From assembly GCF_045679555.1 (NCBI RefSeq), contig NC_092090.1, positions 32,001,288 to 32,065,287 on the forward strand: 64,000 nt of DNA. Reading direction: 5' to 3'. The notes below the pieces were generated by a model that did not search any database, was not told where the DNA came from, and worked only from the letters and a program-made list of their open reading frames with translations. Both the position numbers and the translations under genes were made by a program. This DNA is from Salvelinus alpinus (Eukaryota > Chordata > Actinopteri > Salmoniformes > Salmonidae). How positions within the stretch are numbered: the stretch's first letter is position 1; every line of letters starts with the position of its first letter. Below are positions 1-10,960 of the stretch, in pieces.

Positions 1-522
1 CCAGGAGAACACACTGCTATTAACAGTCTGAGGGGCATTCTGTTTGTGTTCACTAATCTAGTTTGGGAAGGAGAAAGTAACTGTAAAAAAAAAATGCTTC
101 CAAGTTTTTTGATGGAGTGCAAGGCTGCATACGCATCAAGATGCCTTAGGAATGCCTAGTGATATTCATTAGTAGGACTACAGTACTATATACAGTGGTT
201 CCACCTTTAAAAGTTGAGAGCTTACACCGCGGGATTTAGAGGTCATTTGTGGTTTAGTACGGTACCCTGCGTCACCACTTCATTGCTCCAGACCAGCACA
301 AGGGGGAGTTAGAGCACTGATTATGTTTTTGGGTCCTACTGTGTCTCTAACTGACAATGAACGGGCGACATAAACCTAAATAGAAACTGATAATTGTGCA
401 CGACTTCAGTATTACTTAGTAAAACTATTGTTACACTAAGGTTTTTATTATTTTATTTTGTTAGGATTATTTTGCTCTTACTGTAGTACTGTATGCCCCT
501 CCCGACCAGTCATGTTGTTCAG
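1..522. other. Left-edge non-coding sequence
   Basis: No coding exon, RNA gene or clear repeat family was recognised here. It probably lies in an upstream intron of the synaptotagmin gene or in its flank, because C2A and transmembrane exons must lie to the left. The SINE described next begins at its right end. Confidence 0.4.
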
Positions 523-1075
523 CACCTGAGTGTGCAATGGTCTAAGACACTGCATAGCTGTCACGCCCTGACCGTAGAGAGCGTTTTATGTCTCTATTTT
601 GGTTTGGTCAGGGTGTGATTTGGGTGGGCAGTCTATGTTCTATGTTCTATGATTTTCTATTTCTATGTGTTTGGCCGGGTGTGGTTCTCAATCAGAGGCA
701 GCTGTCTATCGTTGTCTCTGATTGAGAACCTTACTTAGGTAGCCTTTTCCCACCTGTGTTTGTGGGTAGTTGTTTTCTGTTTTGTGTTGTAGCACCTTAC
801 AGGACTGTTTCGTTTTCGTTCATTCACTTTGTTATTTTGTATTTAGTGTTCAGTTTTTTTCAATAAAGCATGAACATTTACCACGCTGCGTTTTGGTCCG
901 ATCCTTCCTGTTCATCAGACAAAGAAGATCGTTACAATAGCAGTGCAAGCTGTGTTGCTACAGATGCTGGTTCAATACCTGAGGTGGCCTTGACTGGGAA
1001 ACGCATGAGATGACTGTAGGTTTTTGGTTTTTCTCCGTCTAAAAACAGAAATAAATAATTCTAAATAACAAACTG
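523..1075 (+). repeat. tRNA-derived SINE (salmonid type) split by an LTR
   Basis: Positions 523-558 resemble the tRNA-like head of salmonid SINEs (a 'ggtctaagacactgcat'-type stretch). Positions 937 to about 1000 continue the same SINE ('cagtgcaagctgtgttgc', then a degenerate B-box near 'ggttcaatacc'). The two halves join cleanly if the LTR at 559-936 and one copy of the 5-bp duplication are removed, so the SINE is older than the LTR insertion. The right boundary is approximate. Confidence 0.65.
559..936 (+). mobile_element. Solo LTR, 378 bp, with 5-bp target duplication
   Basis: The unit begins TGTCACG and ends CGTTACA, giving TG...CA termini typical of LTRs. It carries an AATAAA polyadenylation hexamer in its 3' part, just before a 'catgaacatttaccacgctg' stretch. 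The 5 bp before it (554-558, ATAGC) are repeated exactly after it (937-941). That duplication marks integrase-type insertion followed by LTR-LTR recombination. Relatives lie at 23493-23857 (+) and 21604-22057 (-). The retroelement family was not named because no pol gene is present. Confidence 0.8.
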
Positions 1076-1236
1076 GCTTTATTTACAAATTAGAAATAAT
1101 GTCCAACCACATGTTCAAGAATGGCCTTTTTCTCGCTCATGTTACGTTATTTGAAAATGAAATAATCTCCAAAATATTGTTATTTTTTAAACAAAGCGAT
1201 TATTATTATTATTATTCATTTAGAATTATATAAAAT

Positions 1237-1311
<75 letters not shown>

Positions 1312-4108
1312 AACCCTGTTATTAGCAGGACAATACAGTATATATTGGTCATGGCTCCCGAGTGGCGCACATTGGGACTGCCTTGCAGTTCTCCAGCTGT
1401 ATCTATTGAAAGAGTGCAAGAGGGTTTTTCGTTTTCCTTGGAATAGAAACACCATAATATTAATCAAATTAACCCCAAACTCTAAAAGTAATTGGAAAGG
1501 TATATACAAATTATTTGTGACATTGTGGTTACAATAAAGAACGTAAACAAGATGTAAACAATATGCTGTGTTTTTATTTACAGTCGTGATGGACAGCTGG
1601 GGGCATTTTGAAAACAGGCTTTCAAACACTTGTAGCCCGATTAGCAGGACAATAGACTCTTTATAGCCCGGCTACTGTAGGTGTGAACATCCCCCTACCT
1701 GCAATGTATTCGATGCTTAAGTACTCTGAAGTGTTACATTTCTAACTCAAAACAGCAGTACAGTATTTCTTCATCAACATCTTTATGCTTTAGTTAATAA
1801 AATAATGATAAAAATACTCTTTCAAAATGCTGATGTTTATTTAGTTATGGATCCATAACGAATTACTATGGGAATAAATATCACTGAATGACAGAAATAT
1901 TGGAACAAAGTTGTTTAATGAAGGTTAACAAATGGTTGCTTACTGAATACTCTTTCAAACCCGTTGTACAGCACCATTATGGCTATTAGCAGGGATATAT
2001 TTTGTGTAAGTTTGGTAACGTTTTTAGGAAACCTTTCATTGGGTTAATCAATTAAAATCTTGCATAGAAAGTTATTGCTCTCCCATTAAAATGTTCCAGT
2101 GGAATTCTCAGTGTGTAAGAGAAGATCACCAGGAGGAGATCTCACCAACTCTACGGAGTTATTTTCAGAACAGGGTGATAATTGAGCTGTTGCGTTTTAC
2201 AGCCGAACAGAAGTCTTCTCTCTCGCGTAGCATCAATGTTTATTATTGGAATATGAGAGGGAGTTTTCCAGACCAATGACTGGGAAGGGTTTCAGATAAA
2301 TCTATCCTGACATCTTTGCTACTACACCGTTACCTGTGAGTGAGTTTTTCTATTTTTTATGTCAGTGATGAGTTCTCCTATAAATCAACAACATATTAGT
2401 TATAAAGAGAGTGAGGGAATTTGCCATTGTTAATCTCATAAGAAAAAGCTCTTCCTACCCTTCACCGAAACCAACTAGCGAGTTGCCATGATGGGGTTTT
2501 TGGTCAACATGTTGGCTCAAGTCCTTGTAAAATCCCAAGGCAATGGTTTGAGCTTGATATGGTCAGAGCTTGTTGTGATGGCATTCTATTCCATCCTTAT
2601 TCTAATGATATTGAGGGTAAGAACGATAAGTATCTTGTCCTTGACCGATCCTTGACCGTGTCGTGTCTTTGCTATCGTTAAATTGAAGACTTATAGTTTT
2701 TATCAAAGATTCCTGTAATTAGGGATTACACGATCACTTGAGTAATAGCGTAACTAATTAACTATGAATTCGAGGGCACCAGGGAAAGTTATCAGATTAC
2801 AAAGTTATAATTTCCCAATATAACCTTTCAGATATTTTCATATCTGATCAGTAGTCTTCTAATTAATGATTTATTTACTTTACCTCACGTTAGTCTCATT
2901 CCAAACGTCGTAAATTGTTGATTATCTGCACGAACCCAGTCTTCAATATGAGTCATCCATACATCAATTGTCTTAAATCATTTATTTATTACTAACTAAT
3001 TAATTCACAGAAATGCATAAACAAACAAACAAACTTAAAAATAGTTACATGAAATGATGGGAGAAATATGCCCTAGTGGGCTGAACCGGCATGGCGGCTT
3101 GTTAGACAAAGGGAAAGTTGCGTTCGACTAAGAATTCACTACAGAGTCCATAATTATAACAATTGACATGCTAATCCTTACACATAAACGCTCACTCATT
3201 CGGGAACAATTGCAATCAATATATATATAGTTACGCTCGGTGTGTGTCGTCTTGATCGTTGGAGAGAAGTTCGTTTTGGTTGGAGTTCCTTCTGTCCCGG
3301 TTATTGTGGATAGTTCAGAGTGACATTCGTTATAGAATGGATGTTTCGGCGGTTGTCTTTCTTCGCGTTCAATGATACCGAATTCCTAGCTGCAGACTAG
3401 TAGTCAATATCAAAGACTTGTTATTATTCGGCTAAGAGTTTAACCACGTGGTATGGTTAAAGATTCAGCAATGGTACTCAACCTTCGTTCTCCCCATGGA
3501 GGATAAACATGGTCTGGTGGTAATTTCTCAGAGTTTACTTTTATTCAGATAGCAGGAAGGGGCTGTCCTTGGATGTCTGACCCAACTGGCTCAGGGGCGG
3601 GTCCTCGGGTTTAGTTCAAATCAAAAAGGGATTTATATTTTTCTTAATAAAACAGTCCAAAATCATATTGCACAATTATACAAACAGTATCATACTCACT
3701 CATTCATTTTATACAACAAACAGATGTAAACCTCATATCTGAGGTTATTATATAAACAGCGGTATGGTAATGTAGTCCCACAGTCTCTCATGAGTTTCCC
3801 CCGTGGTGACCAATTGGCATGTTAATAGCTGGACTCTCCACCGATCTTTTATACTTTTGCAGGAACATGAAATATGTTCGTACCTCAAGTTCTGTGAGGT
3901 GGGAGAAAATTCCTTTGTCCTGAAAGTTTACCCTCTGTCTAATACTGTTGGGCCATGAGGAGATTCTCAGGAATTTACGACCTCTCTGTGACCACAGCAT
4001 GGGTTGAAGGGGCAGGGAAAGGCAGGGAGAGGGGGATGGGGTTTGCAATACCCAAGCAGGCGACGTCATGACAACCGTATGTTGATTATTTTTAGATTAT
4101 TTATTCAG
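1076..4108. other. Non-coding stretch upstream of the syt9 minisatellite
   Basis: I find no supportable exon. It contains a (TA)n tract at 1239-1309 and a short SINE-head fragment ('ctcccgagtggcgcac') near 1355. The AT-rich sequence from about 2640 to 4080 has the feel of a dispersed repeat, but I cannot assign a family. The open frames at 2091-2279 and 3788-4069 show no domain or splice support. The segment is probably syt9 intron between the C2A and C2B exons. Confidence 0.4.
1239..1309. repeat. (TA)n microsatellite
   Basis: About 35 uninterrupted TA dinucleotides. It directly precedes a SINE-like fragment near 1355. Confidence 0.95.
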
Positions 4109-5575
4109 TGGTTGATATAGTGGTGTTGTGTTTACACCCTGCAGGATACAGTGGTTGATATTGTTGTATTATGTTTCCACCCTGCAGGATACAGCGGTTG
4201 ATAGTGTTGTGCTGTGTTTCCACCCTGTAGGATACAGTGGTTGATAGTGTTGTGTTTCCACCCTACAGGATAATGTGGTTGATATTGTGGTGTTGTATTG
4301 TGTTTCCACCCTGAAGGATAATGTGGTTGATATTGTGGTGTTGTGTTGTGTTTCCACCCTGCAGGATAATGTGGTTGATATTGTGGTGTTGTGTTGTGTT
4401 TCCACCCTGCAGGATAATGTGGTTGATATTGTGGTGTTGTATTGTGTTTCCACCCTGCAGGATAATGTGGTTGATATTGTGGTGTTGTATTGTGTTTCCA
4501 CCCTGCAGGATAATGTGGTTGATATTGTGGTGTTGTATTGTGTTTCCACCCTGCAGGATAATGTGGTTGATATTGTGGTGTTGTATTGTGTTTCCACCCT
4601 GCAGGATAATGTGGTTGATATTGTGGTGTTGTATTGTGTTTCCACCCTGCAGGATAATGTGGTTGATATTGTGGTGTTGTATTGTGTTTCCACCCTGCAG
4701 GATAATGTGGTTGATATTGTGGTGTTGTATTGTGTTTCCACCCTGCAGGATAATGTGGTTGATATTGTGGTGTTGTATTGTGTTTCCACCCTGAAGGATA
4801 ATGTGGTTGATATTGTGGTGTTGTGTTGTGTTTCCACCCTGCAGGATAATGTGGTTGATATTGTGTTGTTGTGTTGTGTTTCCACCCTGCAGGATAATGT
4901 GGTTGATATTGTGGTGTTGTATTGTGTTTCCACCCTGCAGGATAATGTGGTTGATATTGTGGTGTTGTATTGTGTTTCCACCCTGCAGGATAATGTGGTT
5001 GATATTGTGGTGTTGTATTGTGTTTCCACCCTGCAGGATAATGTGGTTGATATTGTGGTGTTGTATTGTGTTTCCACCCTGCAGGATAATGTGGTTGATA
5101 TTGTGGTGTTGTATTGTGTTTCCACCCTGCAGGATAATGTGGTTGATATTGTGGTGTTGTATTGTGTTTCCACCCTGCAGGATAATGTGGTTGATATTGT
5201 GGTGTTGTATTGTGTTTCCACCCTGCAGGATAATGTGGTTGATATTGTGGTGTTGTATTGTGTTTCCACCCTGCAGGATAATGTGGTTGATATTGTGGTG
5301 TTGTATTGTGTTTCCACCCTGCAGGATAATGTGGTTGATATTGTGGTGTTGTATTGTGTTTCCACCCTGCAGGATAATGTGGTTGATATTGTGGTGTTGT
5401 ATTGTGTTTCCACCCTGCAGGATAATGTGGTTGATATTGTGGTGTTGTATTGTGCTTCCACCCTGCAGGATAATGTGGTTGATATTGTGGTGTTGTATTG
5501 TGTTTCCACAATGCAGGATAATGTGGTTGATATTGTGGTGTTGTATTGTGTTTCCACAATGCAGGATAATGTGGA
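4109..5575 (+). repeat. 48-bp minisatellite carrying splice-acceptor copies
   Basis: From about 4270 to 5575 roughly 27 units of 48 bp stand head to tail; degenerate, shorter units occupy 4109-4269. Each full unit contains 'tttccaccctgcag' followed by 'gataatgtgg', which is the intron/exon junction of the following syt9 exon (acceptor AG at 5563-5564). Because 48 is a multiple of three and the unit lacks stops in the exon's frame, it translates there as [16 protein letters not shown]. Marker variants ('ctgaag' followed by two 'gtgttgtg' units) recur exactly 480 bp apart (4312 and 4792), so a ten-unit block was itself duplicated. The last two units read 'ccacaatgcag' instead of 'ccaccctgcag'. 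Confidence 0.95.
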
Positions 5576-5685
5576 TCTGGGAGACCTGATGTTCTCTCTG
5601 TGCTACCTGCCCACCGCCGGCAGACTGACCATCACCATGATCAAGGCCAGGAACCTTAAGGCCATGGACATCACTGGGGCATCAG
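5565..5685 (+). CDS. syt9: syt9 exon: start of C2B
   Basis: The acceptor is 'ccacaatgcag' and the donor is G|gtagaa; the exon enters in phase 0 and leaves in phase 1. It encodes DNVDLGDL, then the first C2B strands up to MDITGAS. The second loop-1 Asp codon is split by the intron (G|AC). The acceptor is inferred from homology and phase; because of the array upstream, any earlier repeat copy would also be in frame. Confidence 0.85.
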
Positions 5686-8600
5686 GTAGAAGTCAACACT
5701 ACCTCACACCATAACAACACTACCACAAAAACACATAATATCTCACTGTGTATTTCTATTCAATACTACCTAACATCAACATATGCTGTATACAACAAAA
5801 ATAGCACAGCAGACTCTTTCTCAGTCTCTATGTCTCTGTCTCAGTCTCAGTCTCTTCCTCTCTCTCTCTCTCTAGACCCGTATGTGAAGGTCTCTCTAAT
5901 GTGTGACGGTCGGAGATTAAAGAAGAGGAAGACCTCCACTAAGAGGAACACTCTGAACCCTGTCTACAATGAAGCCATAGTCTTTGATGTCCCCCCAGAG
6001 AACATTGACCAGATCGGCCTTATGATCGCCGTCATGGACTATGACCGGTGAGTAAATGAGCTTTAACTCAGAGATCCAGTAGTTGTTAACTCAGTGACTC
6101 AGTAGCTTTTAACTCAGTGACTCCATAGCTTTTAACTCAGTAGCTTTTAACTCAGTGACTCAGTAGCTTTTACCTCAGTAGCTTTTAACAAGTGTGACTC
6201 AGTATCTTTTAACTCAGTGACTCAGTAGCTTTTAACTCAGTGACTCAGTAGCTTTTAACTCAGTAGCTTTTAACTCAGTGACTCAGTAGCTTTTAACTCA
6301 GTAGCTTTTAACTCAGTGACTCAGTAGTTTTTAATTTGTGGTTCTTATGCAGTATATACCTTTGTGCTACTTGTCAGTCTATCAGGCTTCTTATAGTCCC
6401 TTGAGAGAGTAGATACCTCCAGTCAAGACAATACTTATTCAGAATTGATGCAAGGCCTATAGAGGGTTAAAAAGCTTTCAATGCCGATGCGAGTGAAATA
6501 GAGAAGGTTACGTTACTCCAGGGCCTCCTATCTGTGGGTAGCAGTCCAACATCTCCTCGTCTTTATCTTCCTTCTATTCTTGCTCTTATCAATTCTCATT
6601 TTAGTACCGCTATGTTTTTGCACCAAGGCAAATGTATCATCATTACTGTGAAGGTAGACATATTCACACGATCACCTAGCTTTGCAACACCCACCCATAG
6701 CACGCGCTACAGCAGGTATATTTTACTGGTCATCCCCAAAGCCAACACCTGCTTTGGCCGCCTTTCCTTCCAGTTCTCTGCTGCCAATGACTGTAACGAA
6801 TTGCAAAAATCACTGAAGCTGGAGACTTATATCTCCCTCTCTATCTTTAAGCATCAGCTGTCAGAGCAGCTTACCACTTATCACTGTACCTGTACACAGC
6901 CAATCTGTAAAAAGCACAGCCAACTACCTCATCACCATATTGTTATTTATCTTTTTGTTCTTTTGCACCCCAGTTCTCTTGCACATCATCATCTGCACAT
7001 CTACCAATCCAGTGTTAATGCTAAATTGTAGTTTTTTCACCTCTATGGCCTATTTATTGCCTTACCTCCCTAATCTTCTACATTTGCACACACTGTACAT
7101 AGATTTTTCTATTGTGTTATTTACTGTACGTTTGTTTATGTGTAACTCTGCTTTATCTTGATCAGGTCGCAGTTGTAAATGAGAACTTGTTCTCAACTGG
7201 CCTACCTGGTTAAATAAAGGTGAAATTAAAAAAAAGTTAAAAAATAATGACTGTTCTGTCACATCGTTATTGAAAAGATACTCTCATTCTGTCACATCAT
7301 TTAGCTCTGTCACACCATTCATACAGACGCAATATGAATGTTCTTTCCTGACATTTCACATCCCATCATACATTTTGGTTGATGCCCTATTTTTCACTGA
7401 ATTCACACATTTTCAATGAGTCATGTGATTCACTTTTAGATCCACACAGGGTTACTGTAATGTTACTTTAATGTTCTATCTAAAGGTAGGAATAAACTTG
7501 TAGGTTTATCTTACTACCCAAATAAACGTTAAGTTTAGGTAGAGACAGTACTCCTTCATCTCCAGTCCAAAGGCAGGAGTAATGAAGGCCTCTGTGTGTT
7601 TCCCTATCCAGTGTAGGCCATAATGAGGTCATCGGGGTGTGTAAAGTGGGCAACGATGCAGAGCACCTGGGCCGAGACCACTGGAGCGAAATGCTGTCGT
7701 ACCCACGAAAACCCATCGCCCACTGGCACCCGCTCATAGAGGTAAAGCCGGTGTTCGTTTGTGTGTGTGTGTGCCCACATACAGTGGGGTGAACAAGTAT
7801 TTGATACACTGCCGATTTTGCAGGTTTTCCTACTTACAAAGCATGTCTGTAATTTTTATCATAGGTACACTTCAACTGTGAGAGACGGAATCTAAAACAA
7901 AAATCCAGAAAATCACATTGTATGATTTTTAAGTAATTAATTGCAAAATCGGCAGTGAAAACCTGCAAAATCGGCAGTGTATCAAATACTTGTTCTCCCC
8001 ACTGTATGTGTCTTTGTTTCCAAGTGGAACATTTTCAAGGTTTGTCTCAGCTGAAATAGGTTTGTATTGCATATTGTCAAAAATGACTCAAATACCCGAC
8101 ATCTTGAAGTTGACTAGTTTGACCTATGTCTGGTGGTTTCAGACTTCAGATGGTAGAGTGTCGTTACCTGCCACAGAAACTCATTCATCAAAATTATCCT
8201 CCTCTTTTCTAAGGCCTCATTCTTCTCAATAATCAATACCCTAAGAGGCTCTCAACCTCTCTACCTCCCAGCGCAAAAAATCCTCCATTGTCAAAAACAA
8301 CCACAGCTGAGAATGCCAAGGCTTTCAGCGAGTATAACTACCTTGATTTTTTGTTGTTGTTGTTGAGCCAAATTTACTCAGGAAAAATATAATTAAAATC
8401 AGACTTTCATGTGTATGGTAGTTACTTCCCAAGCATGGCAGCAAGAATACCGTTTCTTCTGAAGAAGAATCAAGGCCTTTCTACATTTCATGTCTACATT
8501 GCGTTGTATAAGATGTTGCTATGTACAAGGTAGCTGAACAACGGTATACATACAAAGCTGACATTAATTGGAAAGATATAATAATACATCTATTTTTATT

Positions 8601-9865
8601 ATTATTATGGAGGATAGATTGAGTGTTGAGGAGTTGAAGGAGGGAGTGTGTAACCTGTGCACTCAGCCTTGCGTAATGGCTTTATTGTGTTGGCATCAAA
8701 GGAGACTGTCTTCCTTTAGAACACAGCTGAGTGAACCACCAATGTTTAGAGAGGGATCGAGGGAGAGAAAGAGAGAGTGAGACAGACAGATAGGGAGAGA
8801 CACTGTAGATTAAGTGAAAGAGACAGTGCGAGAGCAAGAAAAGAGGTAGAGAGACAGACAGAGCAGGATTTGAGAAAAGGAACAATTAAGCAGTCTATTC
8901 TGTTTGCTTCAGGGTTACTTACTTAGTTAGTTACATTATGTGACTATGCTTTGAAATCCTAATTTGAGCCCCCAGGAAAGCACATCTATTATTTAGCAGT
9001 CTGCCTCACCAGCCATTTGAATCAATGTTGTTCTGCCTTCACAAGGCCCTCCCCCCAAAAATCACATATTCAAAACACGCCCGGGACGCAAAAGGACTTC
9101 AAACGCAACTATGTTTGTTTGTGTTTGTTTGCTCTGTAACCCATCACTCTCTCCCTCACTCTCTTTCCGTAATGGCTTCTGTCTTTTTGCTTTTTAGCCA
9201 GCAAACAAAACAATTACTGTCAAGAAGAACTGACCCTTTCACTGGAAAATAGATCTGACCTCGATGAGATGAAAAGAGAGGAAGACGTTTTTCTGCTTGC
9301 TTAACTAACCGATTCTGAGCGGCTAGATTTCTGCAAGCGAAATAATCAATCAAGTGCTTTCATGTTGAAGTGCTGGGAGTTTGAGAGAATCTCTGTTTTC
9401 ACTACGGGTGTTTTAGAGAGTAGCTCTGTTTGGCAGTCCTCTAAGGAGGATTCAGAGGCAATAAAGATTATTCCCAAAACAGATTTTAGTTTGGCACAGC
9501 TTGTTGCTTATCACCTACAATTAGTGAGAGAGTCTTGAATTAGTGAGCTCTTATTAGTGTATTTAGGTCACAATTGCTGCTATTAAGCTTTAACTACAGT
9601 GCAGTGAACTTCACCTACAAACAGAACTCACAATTTAATCGGTTTATCAAAGTAGCAGATTTGGTCAATACACTGACCCGAAATGATCTGTTATCTTCAT
9701 CCCCTTTACAGAATGTCTCTAGGACTACTAATCTACATGTACACAGCTATCTTTATTGGAGGTTTATCTCATCTCTCTTCTCTCTCTCTCCCACAGTACC
9801 AAGGCACCACAGGCGGGAGCCAGGCAGGGTCCTGTAATTCCCTGAAGACTCCTCCGTCTCCATAA
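5565..9865 (+). CDS. syt9: Synaptotagmin-9, C-terminal part (four exons, C2B domain)
   Basis: Synaptotagmins are vesicle membrane proteins that bind calcium and phospholipid through two C2 domains and trigger exocytosis. Exons 5565-5685, 5876-6047, 7612-7741 and 9797-9865 join in phase (0/1, 1/2, 2/0, 0/stop) to give a complete C2B domain. Visible features are '[12 protein letters not shown]' at the start, the loop-1 aspartates in 'MDITGASDPYVK', the polybasic 'GRRLKKRKT', the loop-3 aspartates in 'MDYD' with Glu in 'GHNEVIG' at the fifth ligand position, and the docking-type 'HWHPL'. The wording '[19 protein letters not shown]' fits SYT9 better than SYT1, SYT3 or SYT6 as I remember them, and the ppfibp2 neighbour supports this. 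C2A, linker and transmembrane exons lie left of the window. Salmonid duplicates cannot be told apart here. Confidence 0.85.
5876..6047 (+). CDS. syt9: syt9 exon: C2B middle
   Basis: It follows a (TC)n polypyrimidine tract ending 'tctctag' and ends CG|gtgagt, with phases 1 and 2. It encodes [20 protein letters not shown] through to 'IAVMDYDR', so it holds the polybasic strand and the two loop-3 aspartates. Confidence 0.92.
6061..6330 (+). repeat. Intronic tandem repeat of 'agcttttaactcagtgactcagt'-like units
   Basis: Directly after the C2B middle exon, segments reading 'actcagtagcttttaa' and 'ctcagtgactcagtag' alternate about a dozen times with small changes. This is a local minisatellite of mixed unit length. 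Confidence 0.85.
6650..7236 (+). mobile_element. LINE 3' end, L2/CR1-like (intronic)
   Basis: The + strand from about 6660 to 6890 encodes a C-terminal LINE ORF2 tail ('[18 protein letters not shown]', then 'FKHQLSEQL'). The non-coding 3' end includes 'gagaacttgttctcaactgg' and 'ggttaaataaaggtgaaat' and finishes in an A-rich tail. A similar tail occurs at 35720-35790. The 5' boundary is truncated and approximate. Confidence 0.75.
7612..7741 (+). CDS. syt9: syt9 exon: C2B end
   Basis: The acceptor is 'cctatccag' and the donor is GAG|gtaaag; it enters in phase 2 and ends in phase 0. It encodes '[19 protein letters not shown]', then '[20 protein letters not shown]' followed by PLIE. The WHxL-type docking motif is present as WHPL. 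Confidence 0.92.
7782..8004. mobile_element. 223-bp Tc1 MITE in the last syt9 intron
   Basis: It starts CAGTGGGGTGAACAAG and ends CTTGTTCTCCCCACTG, flanked by TA on both sides. Both ends match the long inverted ends of the full Tc1 copies at 49091 and 61645. It is an internally deleted derivative with no transposase, only 40 bp downstream of an exon. An extra inverted copy of 'gcaaaatcggcagtg' lies near its right end. Confidence 0.92.
8005..9796. other. Rest of the last syt9 intron
   Basis: No exon or named repeat was recognised. It includes a purine-rich GA stretch at about 8750-8880 and ends in the TC-rich acceptor tract before 9797. Confidence 0.5.
9797..9865 (+). CDS. syt9: syt9 terminal exon
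   Basis: The acceptor is 'ctcccacag'. The frame continues from GAG at 7741 and gives '[20 protein letters not shown]' plus SP, then TAA at 9863-9865. The tail is Gly/Ser/Pro-rich and longer than the short end I recall for mammalian SYT9. The perfect phase match supports it. Confidence 0.85.
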   Translation, partial: YQGTTGGSQAGSCNSLKTPPSP

Positions 9866-10824
9866 GCTTAACCGTCTGGTCCCTCCCGGAATACGACCAC
9901 AAGGAGAAGAGCCAGGCAGCCCAGCCCAACCGTAGGAGTACCGTCCTGCTGAGTGGTCGACATACTGTTATACGTCACGACCGTGTGCGGTCAATCTCCT
10001 GGTTATCAGAGACCAATTATTGTCTGCTCTGCGTCTCTGGGAAAGGACGTTTGCATGGGGAGTTGGATTGATTCAGTTGCATGTTGAGTGACCACATAAT
10101 ATGGTTGTTTTCTTTTTATTCAGTTCCAAAAAGAAAATCGATGACAAAAACAACCAGGAGGTTTTAACAGTTTGATCTAAGCCTGAGTTTGAAGTAACCG
10201 TTTTTTACATTAGTCTTGCTCTACCTGTTTTTAATGGGGTGTGTCTGTATTGCACAGTGTACTTAAAAACAACCAGTTGAACTGACATACATATTTCATT
10301 TGGAAACGGTGCATGAGGTCATGGTTTTTGGTGGAATATCTTCTCCTCAGTTTCTTTCGGTTTCTGTTCTTGGAATAGAATGTTCTGTCGGATGATCACA
10401 TGACATGTGCAGTGGCAGTTCATTTCTTAGACTTAGTACCTGTACGTAAAAATGTCCTTTCAAATGTTATCAATAAATATTTATTAATAAAACACAGCTG
10501 GATGGTCAATGTTAATATTCCTCACCTGTTGCTATGACAACCACAGATTATCGTGAGGCGATAAAAGGCAAGTGTAAAACCATATGGTAATGAAAACCAA
10601 CATGCCTAATCTGATCATGTAAATGAATACAATTATTGTGTGTAATTGTGGGACGGTGATTCTATTAAGTTATTACAGTAAGCTAAATGTCAAAATAAAA
10701 TAGGAAAAGGCACAAACTGAGTGACTGTGAAATACTGTAGAGAGAGGGGGAGAGACAACCAAGACCAGAGAGAAGGGCTATCAAGAGATAGTCATATGAC
10801 ATAAAAAAAAATAAACAGCGAAAT

Positions 10825-10857
<33 letters not shown>

Positions 10858-10960
10858 AGTCTAAATGTTTTCTGAGAGATGTAGATGGGGTCTAGTCATT
10901 TGTTTTGTACCTTGTCAATGATCCGTTGTTTATTTTTGCATATTACAAATCCAATAAATG
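9866..10960 (+). other. syt9: Probable syt9 3' UTR
   Basis: AATAAA hexamers occur at 10472-10477 and 10486-10491, and again at 10953-10958, giving likely poly(A) sites about 0.6 and 1.1 kb after the stop. A short (GT)n lies at about 10827-10857. Transcript ends cannot be read from DNA alone. Confidence 0.5.

Noticed and set aside
2091..2279. Open frame of 62 codons
   Set aside because: No recognisable domain, weak context, no splice partners; treated as chance.
3788..4069. Minus-strand open frame of 93 codons
   Set aside because: No domain or conservation clue; sits in repeat-like sequence.
4132..5559. Long minus-strand open frames (about 460-475 codons) over the 48-bp array
   Set aside because: They are translations of the repeat in other frames; no start context, splice or domain support.
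5565..9865. Assignment to syt3, syt6 or syt10
   Set aside because: SYT3 differs at many C2B positions, and SYT6/10 differ in '[19 protein letters not shown]' and '[10 protein letters not shown]'; the ppfibp2 neighbour also favours syt9, though a direct alignment was not possible here.
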